From positions 1-64,000 of the forward strand of contig CANQOB010000004.1 of NCBI GenBank assembly GCA_947625385.1: 64,000 bases of DNA. The letters run 5' to 3'. The position numbers and the translations under genes were made by a program. Source of the stretch: an uncultured Clostridia bacterium (lineage in GTDB: Bacteria > Bacillota > Clostridia > Christensenellales > Borkfalkiaceae). Below are positions 50,133 through 57,188 of the stretch, piece after piece. Under the pieces are notes generated by a model, which searched no databases, was not told the origin of the DNA, and saw only the letters and a list, made by a program, of their open reading frames with translations. The stretch's first letter is position 1; every line of letters begins with the position of its first letter.

Positions 50133-51644
50133 TCAACATTCGAATTTTCCCGCCATGCGGATGAGCTCGATGAAGATCTTTGCGGTGACAAATGCGTCGT
50201 CATAGGCGCGGTGATGATTGAAATGCAATCCGAAATGGTCGGCAAGCGCCTGCAAATTGTGTTTGGAGAGGTTGGGGAGCTGCTGCTGCGCCATGAGCAG
50301 CGTATCGCAGACCTTTTGGTCGAAGAGATACCCCTCCTCCTCGCCGTAATGACGGATGAATTTGCAATCGAATTGCTTGGCGTTGTGCCCCACGAGGATG
50401 CTCCCGGCGGAAAACTTATAGAAGTCCGCGAGAACGTCCCCCACGGGGGGCGCGCCGACGAGCATGGAGTCGTCGATGCCCGTCAGCCCGACGATCTCGG
50501 GCGGCAACTTGACGGGGCAGGCGACAAACGAAGAAAACTTCTCCGAGATCTCCCCATTGACCACTTTGACGGCGCCGATCTCGATGATACGGTCCATCGT
50601 ACCCGCCATGTTGATTCCCGTCGTCTCCAAGTCGAACACGACGAACGTTTCGCGCAAAAATTCCGCGGGCAGCGGCTTTGCGCCGAACAGATCGCCCTGC
50701 TCCGGGTCGACCGCGGGGGTGGGGAACACCGCCTTGTAGGCGAGCGGCACGGGACGGGAGCGGCGACGCTCCGGGACATATCCCGCGGGCGGTCCGCCGA
50801 GGTTGAAATACTGCACGCGGAGGCAGAGCTTCCCGTTGTAGAATTCACTGCTCCCCGTAAGGCATACGCTGTCGCCGACCGCAACGGAGCGAACCTTTTC
50901 GAGCGTCGCTTTCTTGGAAAAATAGGTCGCCTGCTGGCTCTCGCCGCTCACATCGGTGAGCGTGAGACGGAAGAACGGCTTGCCGGTCTTGGTCTGCCGC
51001 TCCTCGATAAAATCCACCTTTCCGCAGACCGTAATATTCTCCGCTTCCCCTTTCAGATCGGCAAGATACAGCGCGCAGGCGGGAACGGGACCGCCGTCGA
51101 TGGCGGAAAAATCGGACACTTCGAAATATCTCGGCGTGAGAACATACTCCTCCGCCGGCGTCTCCCGCTCGATTCCCGCGATCTCCTTCTCTTTCTCGAC
51201 CAGCTCGCACGGCCAGCTCCCGCAGAAATTGCGCGCGAGGAATTCGGACAGCCCGTCCGTCACGCTCTCCTCGCTGCTCCGCTGCCGTTCGAAGGCGGAG
51301 ACGCCGATCAGAACGCGCCCTCCCGTCTCGCAGACCGTCGCGCTCAGATCTTCCGGGCGCACGAACGCGGCGAAAGACGGGAAACGGGTGCGAAGAAATT
51401 CCGACGCGGCATGGCATACGCCCTCCTCGCTCGGGACCGAGCGCACGACCTTCGCGACGGCGGGGAGCCCGCCCGCATACTGCGCGGAGACCCCGCTCGC
51501 ATAGGAGACGTCCCGCTCCGAATATCCCGTATCCGTGACGAGATGGAACACCGCCTCCCCGTTCTCCACGACGATCTTTTTGAGGATGGCGCGCGCCAAT
51601 CCCTCCGATTTTCTGATTTCTTTCAAATAGTCCTGACTTGTCAT
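50133..51644 (-). CDS. PolC-like protein reduced to N-terminal/OB region plus DEDDh 3'-5' exonuclease
   Basis: 503 aa; OB-like ENITVCGKVDFIEERQTKTGKPFFRLTLTD; VVFDLETTG, HNAKQFDCKF, HHRAYDD; sits between ispG and rimP. Confidence 0.8.
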   Translation of the reverse strand: MTSQDYLKEIRKSEGLARAILKKIVVENGEAVFHLVTDTGYSERDVSYASGVSAQYAGGLPAVAKVVRSVPSEEGVCHAASEFLRTRFPSFAAFVRPEDLSATVCETGGRVLIGVSAFERQRSSEESVTDGLSEFLARNFCGSWPCELVEKEKEIAGIERETPAEEYVLTPRYFEVSDFSAIDGGPVPACALYLADLKGEAENITVCGKVDFIEERQTKTGKPFFRLTLTDVSGESQQATYFSKKATLEKVRSVAVGDSVCLTGSSEFYNGKLCLRVQYFNLGGPPAGYVPERRRSRPVPLAYKAVFPTPAVDPEQGDLFGAKPLPAEFLRETFVVFDLETTGINMAGTMDRIIEIGAVKVVNGEISEKFSSFVACPVKLPPEIVGLTGIDDSMLVGAPPVGDVLADFYKFSAGSILVGHNAKQFDCKFIRHYGEEEGYLFDQKVCDTLLMAQQQLPNLSKHNLQALADHFGLHFNHHRAYDDAFVTAKIFIELIRMAGKFEC

Positions 51645-52690
51645 GCTTTTTTCTCGTTGAGCAGCGCATTGAGGCGGGCGAAAAACGCCCTCTCCGCATT
51701 CTGTGAAGGGACGCGGACGCGCTCTTTCCCGCGCTCGAAGATCACACAGTATTCTCTGCCGCCGGCAATGCCGAGGTCGGCGTCGGACGCCTCTCCCGGA
51801 CCGTTAACGACACATCCCATGACGGCGACTTTGAGCGGAATGTTCAGATTCGCGACATGCTCGTTGACCCGCTTTGCAAGCCCCATGCAGTCGTACTCGC
51901 ACCGCCCGCAGGTGGGACATGACACAACTTCGACATACGCTTTCTCGATGCCGCAGGCGCGCAGAATCTCATGCGCGGCGACGACCTCTTCGACGGGATC
52001 CGCCGTCAGCGATACGCGGATCGTATCGCCGATTCCGCCGAGCAGCAAAGCGCCGATGCCGATGCCGCTTTTGAGAAGCGCGCGCTGTCCCGCGCCCGCC
52101 TCCGTCACGCCGAGATGCAGCGGATAGGAAGTCCTGCCTGCGAGCATGGTATATGCCTCGACGGTCATCGGGACCGAGGACGCCTTGACGGAGAGCACGA
52201 TCTCCTCCACGCCGCAGCGCTCGAAAACATGCGCATTTTCGAGCGCGCTTTCGACGAGCGCCCGCGCGCTCCTGCCGTATTTTTCGAGGCATGCGGGAAG
52301 GATGCTGCCCGTATTCGCCCCCACGCGCACGGGGATGCGGTGCGCTTTGAGGCAGTCCGCAACGAGCGCGAGCTCGCGCTCTCCGCCGATGTTCCCGGGA
52401 TTGACGCGCAGCTTATCCGCGCCCGATTCCGCCGCAAGAACGGCAAGACGGGGCGAAAAATGGATGTCCGCCACGATGGGGATATGGATTCTCTCTTTGA
52501 TGCGCGCGATGGCGCGCGCGTCCGCCTCATCCCGCACGGCGACCCTCACGAGGTCGCAACCCGCCTGTTCGAGACGCAGAATTTGAGCGACGCTGCTGTC
52601 CGCGTCGCTCGTCTTGGTCGTTGTCATGCTCTGTACGGCGACGGTCCCTCCGCCGAGAAGGACGCCGCCGACCCGAACCGTCCGTTTCAT
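51641..52690 (-). CDS. ispG: 4-hydroxy-3-methylbut-2-enyl-diphosphate synthase
   Basis: VGGVLLGGGTVAVQSMTTTKT, CPTCGRCEYDC, AVMGCVVNGPGEA. Confidence 0.97.
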   Translation of the reverse strand: MKRTVRVGGVLLGGGTVAVQSMTTTKTSDADSSVAQILRLEQAGCDLVRVAVRDEADARAIARIKERIHIPIVADIHFSPRLAVLAAESGADKLRVNPGNIGGERELALVADCLKAHRIPVRVGANTGSILPACLEKYGRSARALVESALENAHVFERCGVEEIVLSVKASSVPMTVEAYTMLAGRTSYPLHLGVTEAGAGQRALLKSGIGIGALLLGGIGDTIRVSLTADPVEEVVAAHEILRACGIEKAYVEVVSCPTCGRCEYDCMGLAKRVNEHVANLNIPLKVAVMGCVVNGPGEASDADLGIAGGREYCVIFERGKERVRVPSQNAERAFFARLNALLNEKKA

Positions 52691-53160
52691 GATTTTTTCT
52701 CGCTTTCCTTGCGCTCCATCATGCGTTGGAGCTCCGCCATAAAGGACGAGATGTCTTTGAAGGAGCGATAGACCGAGGCGTAGCGCACATAGGCGACCTC
52801 GTCGAGCTGTTTGAGCCCGTCCATGACCATTTCGCCTATCTGCTTGGAGGAGATCTCCTGCTCCATGGAGTTGTAGAGGCGCTTTGTGATGTCCTCCACG
52901 AGCTCGTCGATGCGTTCGAGCGGAACGGGTCTCTTCTCGCAGGACTTGATGATGCCCCGCTTGATCTTCTCCTTGTCGAACGCCTGCCGCGTCCCGTCCG
53001 ATTTCACAACGAGGATGGGCGCGATCTCGATGGTCTCATACGTCGTGAATCTTCTGCCGCAGCCGATACATTCGCGACGGCGGCGAATCGTCCTGTCATC
53101 GTCCGCCGAGCGGGAATCGATGACCTTGCTCTCCGTGCAATTACAATACAAACAACGCAT
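52687..53160 (-). CDS. nrdR: transcriptional repressor NrdR
   Basis: MRCLYCNCTESKVIDSRSADDDRTIRRRRECIGCGRRFTTYE. Confidence 0.97.
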   Translation of the reverse strand: MRCLYCNCTESKVIDSRSADDDRTIRRRRECIGCGRRFTTYETIEIAPILVVKSDGTRQAFDKEKIKRGIIKSCEKRPVPLERIDELVEDITKRLYNSMEQEISSKQIGEMVMDGLKQLDEVAYVRYASVYRSFKDISSFMAELQRMMERKESEKKS

Positions 53161-53253
53161 ACCCAACTCCGTCTTTTCTGTCTTTATCGTCATTATACCA
53201 CAAAATATGCGGTTTGTAAAGCAAATCACGTACATTTTTTAAGGAGGAAAGTA

Positions 53254-53282
53254 TTGACACGTCCGAGAAAATGTGATATAAT
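53254..53282 (+). promoter_or_regulatory. sigma-A promoter of the Ig/VanZ gene
   Basis: TTGACA-17-TATAAT. Confidence 0.85.
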
Positions 53283-53311
53283 AACATTATCAAAGTTTTA
53301 CCGAGGTTCGT

Positions 53312-54985
53312 TTGAAACATCGAATCAAGATTTTTTTCAAATATTTCTTTTTGGCGGCGCTGATCGCGGAGGTCGTTTTTTTGATCGCCGAATCTTTGAT
53401 GCCGGGCAAAAAATCCTCCGAGCAGAGCTCCGCCGTCGGCGGCGTGGTGGACGACATCATCACGGACATCGGAGGAGACGACGAGCCCGAGGACGTGCTG
53501 CCCGAGGAGATCTCTATCAAGGGCGGCGATCTTGTTCTCAATATCGGGAAGAAAAAGACGCTTGCGCTTGCCGTCGTCCCCGAAAATGCCTCCGCAAGCC
53601 ATCTCAAAACGGTTTGGTCGAGCGACAACGAGACGGTCGCCGAGATTCGCGACGGCGTCGTCTTTGCGCGCGCCATCGGGAGCGCGAACATCACCGTCTC
53701 GCTCGAAGAGAACAGCGCGATCTCGGACACCGTGTGCATCACCGTCCGCGAGATCTTTGCCGAGAGCCTATCCCTTAAATTCGCAAACGGCACGACGGAG
53801 ACGACCGTTGCGGTCGGTTCTGCGGTGACGCTGCAACCCGTCCTGTCCCCTTCGGCGGCGACGGCGGGGACGATCACCTACCAAAGCGAGGACGCAAACA
53901 TCGCAACGGTGAGCGCGGGCGGTGCGGTCAAGGGCATCTCCGTCGGCACGACCACGGTCACGGCAAACTATCGCTCCTATACGGAAAAGAACGGGAAAGC
54001 CGTCACGCTCACCTCCGACCCCGTCACCGTCAATGTCGTGAAAAAAGAGACCGTTTTCCCCACTGCGCTCACGGTGGAACCCGTCTCGGGCGTGGAATTC
54101 GATGCGGGGAGCCCCTATCTCTATACGGATGACAGCGCTTCGTTCAAGGCGGTCCTGTCTCCTGCCGAAACCACGGAGAAAGACGTTCTGTGGTCGAGTT
54201 CGGACGAAAAAGTGCTCACAGTCGACGCAAAGGGCAAGGTAACGCCCGTCGGAAAAGGCAAGGCGTCGGTCACGGCGACCGCCGCGGCATCCCCGGACGG
54301 TCCCTCCTTTTCCTATGCGCTCGAAGTGCGCAACCGTTCGCTCGGCGTCACGCTCTATGCCGGCAACGACGTTCTGGAACCGGACGGCACGGGGGAAATT
54401 TCCCTCACCGCGACGGCGGGAAAACACTTCCCGTTCTCCGTGAGCGCTCTTCCGGGCGAGGTCTACATCAAATACGCCTCGGACGACGCCCGAATCGCGG
54501 AGATCGACGACGGCATGCTCCTGCCCTACCGCGCCGCATCCGTCAAACTGTACGTGACCGTCGCGGACAATGCGGAATTTTCCGACCGCGACGGCAACCT
54601 TGCGGAGACGTTCACCCTATCGCTCACCGTCCGCCGCGTTCCGTTCAGCGAGACGGTGCAAGGCTGGGCGCTCATCATCCGGAAGCTCTTCGGGCACTTC
54701 GGCGCCTTCCTTCTTTTGGGACTCCTTGCGGGCGCGGTCGGTATCTTCTTCGAGAGAAAAGATACAAAATGGCGGCTCATCACCCTCGTATTGCTCCTCG
54801 TGTGCGGATTTGCCTTCGCGGGACTTACGGAGATTCTCCAAATGAGCATCTTTACGGCAGGTCGCGGACCCTCCTTCCGCGATGTGCTCATCGATTTTTG
54901 CGGGTATGCGCCCGCCGTGCTCTTGGTCTACGGCGGCTACCTCGTCATTTCGGCGATCGTTCGGCATGTCCGACGAAAAACATGA
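53312..54985 (+). CDS. VanZ-like membrane protein with inserted Ig-like (BIG_2-type) repeats
   Basis: TM1 + PGKKSSEQSSAVGGVV; Ig-like repeats (VWSSDNETVAEI, YQSEDANIATVS, LWSSSDEKVLTVDAKGKVTPVGKGKASVT); then KLFGHFGAFLLLGLL...LTEILQMSIFTAGRGPSFRDVLIDFCGY. Confidence 0.8.
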   Translation: MKHRIKIFFKYFFLAALIAEVVFLIAESLMPGKKSSEQSSAVGGVVDDIITDIGGDDEPEDVLPEEISIKGGDLVLNIGKKKTLALAVVPENASASHLKTVWSSDNETVAEIRDGVVFARAIGSANITVSLEENSAISDTVCITVREIFAESLSLKFANGTTETTVAVGSAVTLQPVLSPSAATAGTITYQSEDANIATVSAGGAVKGISVGTTTVTANYRSYTEKNGKAVTLTSDPVTVNVVKKETVFPTALTVEPVSGVEFDAGSPYLYTDDSASFKAVLSPAETTEKDVLWSSSDEKVLTVDAKGKVTPVGKGKASVTATAAASPDGPSFSYALEVRNRSLGVTLYAGNDVLEPDGTGEISLTATAGKHFPFSVSALPGEVYIKYASDDARIAEIDDGMLLPYRAASVKLYVTVADNAEFSDRDGNLAETFTLSLTVRRVPFSETVQGWALIIRKLFGHFGAFLLLGLLAGAVGIFFERKDTKWRLITLVLLLVCGFAFAGLTEILQMSIFTAGRGPSFRDVLIDFCGYAPAVLLVYGGYLVISAIVRHVRRKT

Positions 54986-54990
54986 GAGAA

Positions 54991-55024
54991 ACGCCCCGGG
55001 CAAGTTGCCCGAGGCGTTTTTTAA
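54991..55024 (+). terminator. rho-independent terminator
   Basis: AACGCCCCGGGCAAGTTGCCCGAGGCGTTTTTTA. Confidence 0.85.
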
Positions 55025-55386
55025 TGGTTTTTGGAGAACTCCTTCAAGATCTCGAAGAGCTCGGGGGAGATGACATGCTCGATGCGGCAGGCATTCTCTT
55101 CGGCGAGCTCCGCGTCCGCTCCGAGGCGCATGAGCAGTTTTGTGATGACGCGGTGCCGCTCATAGATATCGGATGCCTTTTTAAGCCCCGATTCCGTCAG
55201 AATGATCTCGTCGCTATCGTTGACAACGATATACCCGCGTGCGGCGAGCAGCCCCATCGCGCGCGAAACGCTCGACTTTGCATAGCCGAGTTCGCTCGCC
55301 ACGTCGATCGCATGTACGCTCGGATGCTCCTTTTGCAGGAGCAAGATCGTTTCGAGATACATTTCTTCGGATTCGTGCGTTCTCAT
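55021..55386 (-). CDS. DtxR/MntR-family metal-dependent regulator
   Basis: SEEMYLETILLLQKE...VASELGYAKSSVSRAMGLLAARGYI, ACRIEHVIS. Confidence 0.88.
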   Translation of the reverse strand: MRTHESEEMYLETILLLQKEHPSVHAIDVASELGYAKSSVSRAMGLLAARGYIVVNDSDEIILTESGLKKASDIYERHRVITKLLMRLGADAELAEENACRIEHVISPELFEILKEFSKNH

Positions 55387-55418
55387 GAGTTCCCCCTTTC
55401 ATGGACGCCTTCGGACGG

Positions 55419-55670
55419 TTATTTTCGCCCGAACAGCCCGCGTTTGACATAGGGCGTTGCGGTCGCCTCCGTCACGGTGTAGCCCATCTCCTGTATCGCA
55501 TTCTTTACGGCATCGGTGCAATCGGTCTCCGAGAGAAATCTCGTCTCGCCTTTCGCCGCGCTGGAAGCCACTTTTTTCGCGTCGGGCGCCGCCTTGCGGA
55601 CGGCGTCGTTGACATGCGCTTCGCACATCCCGCAATGCATCCCCTCTACTTTCATTATAATTTCATACAT
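55419..55670 (-). CDS. heavy-metal-associated (HMA) domain protein
   Basis: MKVEGMHCGMCEAHVNDAVRK (CxxC). Confidence 0.88.
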   Translation of the reverse strand: MYEIIMKVEGMHCGMCEAHVNDAVRKAAPDAKKVASSAAKGETRFLSETDCTDAVKNAIQEMGYTVTEATATPYVKRGLFGRK

Positions 55671-55707
55671 TTTGAAACCTCTCGGTTCGCTCTTGCGAAC
55701 TTCTTAT

Positions 55708-55736
55708 ATTATAGCGTGTTTTTTCGGGAAAGTCAA
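55708..55736 (-). promoter_or_regulatory. sigma-A promoter for HMA/DtxR genes
   Basis: TTGACT (55731-55736)-17-TATAAT (55708-55713). Confidence 0.75.
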
Positions 55737-55965
55737 GAGCATTTTTGAAAAAAAGTGTGGAAAACCGTTTTCAAGCGCGTGCCGCGGTTTTTTGAAGAAA
55801 GCAAATATACGAAGATTTTGCATAAAGTTATCAACATTTTGCCGTCTCAAAGGAGAAAAACCGAGCGGAATCGACAGAAAAATCAGGAATACGAACAAAA
55901 AATCGGTTTGAGAATTCCACAACGGGAATTTTTTTGTGGAAATCTCTTTTTCTCCGCGAAATTCA

Positions 55966-55994
55966 TTGACAAACGCTTGCGAAAGTACTATAAT
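55966..55994 (+). promoter_or_regulatory. sigma-A promoter of tRNA-Arg
   Basis: TTGACA-17-TATAAT. Confidence 0.85.
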
Positions 55995-56017
55995 GATACA
56001 GCGATCAAGGCAGATAT

Positions 56018-56094
<77 letters not shown>

Positions 56095-56097
56095 AAG

Positions 56098-56138
56098 TCC
56101 GAACCTTTTACTTATCACGAGGTTCGGATTTATTTTTT
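56098..56138 (+). terminator. rho-independent terminator after tRNA-Arg
   Basis: TCCGAACC...GGTTCGGA then TTTATTTTTTA. Confidence 0.8.
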
Positions 56139-56156
56139 ACTTTAAGGAATAGAGAA

Positions 56157-56200
56157 CGCCCGCCGACGGAGCGAATGCTCCGTCGGCGGGCGGCGTTTTA
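56157..56200. terminator. strong 16-bp GC-rich hairpin, likely terminator between convergent tRNA-Arg and lipoprotein gene
   Basis: CGCCCGCCGACGGAGC gaat GCTCCGTCGGCGGGCG followed by GCGTTTTATG on plus strand. Confidence 0.65.
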
Positions 56201-56287
56201 TGGGCTTCCAATTCGATTTTGCCCTCTGAAATCGTTACCTGCCCTGTTTGGGGTCGAAGGAGAAGTCCCCTCTTCGAGCCCTTTTCT

Positions 56288-56842
56288 CTACTCCTCTTTC
56301 GCGCGCAGGATGACTTTGAGCGTCAACCCGCCTTGCACCGTATTGATGACGGTAAAATTTGTCCCATCAAATGTGCATGTGATCGCGGGGGCGTCCGCGG
56401 GAACCTGTTGTGTAACGCCGTTCATGGTGACCGAAACGCTCGTAATCGTGACGGTGTCCCCGTTTACGGTATAGGTCGCGACTTGCTCGATCTTCATTTC
56501 GCCGTCGTCGGCTTTCAAGAGCGCCGTTCCGTCGGCATGGAATGTATATTCAAGACCGCGGTTGTGCCCTCGGTACTCTTCGAGAAGCGTTGCATCCATG
56601 CCCTCGCACTGCACGTCGTAGAATACAAACGTCTTTCCGGCAAGACTCGTTTCCTCGCCGCTTCCCTGTTCGGTTCCGCTGCCTTCGATTCCACTGCCCT
56701 GCTCATTCCCGGAGCCGCCCTGCTCGGTCTGCGACCCGTCCGAAGGGGTTTCCGGCGTTTTTTCGCCGCATGCGCCGAGACCGAAGCAGAGGCAAAGTGC
56801 CACGGCAAGCGCAAACATCGCCGCCAAAAATTTGTGTTTCAT
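56288..56842 (-). CDS. hypothetical lipoprotein
   Basis: MKHKFLAAMFALAVALCLCFGLGAC lipobox, Gly/Ser/Glu/Gln linker, beta-rich domain; AAGGAG RBS; start inside the longer ORF. Confidence 0.75.
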   Translation of the reverse strand: MKHKFLAAMFALAVALCLCFGLGACGEKTPETPSDGSQTEQGGSGNEQGSGIEGSGTEQGSGEETSLAGKTFVFYDVQCEGMDATLLEEYRGHNRGLEYTFHADGTALLKADDGEMKIEQVATYTVNGDTVTITSVSVTMNGVTQQVPADAPAITCTFDGTNFTVINTVQGGLTLKVILRAKEE

Positions 56843-56870
56843 CGTTATCTCCTTGTAAACTATTTGCGGG

Positions 56871-57036
56871 CAAAAAATAAGGGCATCCGACAAGGGATGC
56901 CCACATAATGTATCCCTGTCGTTTGCCTAATAACTTAATTTCCTTCCTTTGTTGGATGAGAAATCAGGATACAACTATGCTATAGTAGTATCCAACAAAG
57001 GCAGAGGAATATAATTCTCCAAATTAAGTTATTAGG
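56871..57036 (-). ncRNA. candidate structured 5' leader/attenuator upstream of the lipoprotein gene
   Basis: 16-bp P1 stem (56926-56941/57021-57036), inner 12-bp stem (56946-56957/56990-57001), antiterminator (56912-56921/56888-56898), terminator (56881-56888/56895-56902) plus U-tract. Confidence 0.6.
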
Positions 57037-57043
57037 CTCTTTC

Positions 57044-57072
57044 ATTATAGCATGCAAAAGCAAGATTGGCAA
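57044..57072 (-). promoter_or_regulatory. sigma-A-type promoter for the structured leader
   Basis: -35 TTGCCA (57067-57072), 17-nt spacer, -10 TATAAT (57044-57049). Confidence 0.7.
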
Positions 57073-57114
57073 GCAAATTTCGGAATGATTGTATTTTTTG
57101 TCGTCCGACTACAC

Positions 57115-57150
57115 AAAAACGGCTTGAAAACAACGTTTTCAAGCCGTTTT
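57115..57150. terminator. bidirectional rho-independent terminator after GH3
   Basis: CGGCTTGAAAAC aac GTTTTCAAGCCG flanked by A/T tracts. Confidence 0.85.
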
Positions 57151-57188
57151 ACTGTCGATCGTTGAACGGTATCGCCGAAGAAGGAGCC

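Noticed and set aside
56926-57036. MITE-like insertion explanation for the inverted repeat
   Set aside because: No target-site duplication seen at the outer ends and only one copy in the window; promoter position and downstream antiterminator/terminator fit an RNA leader better, though not excluded.
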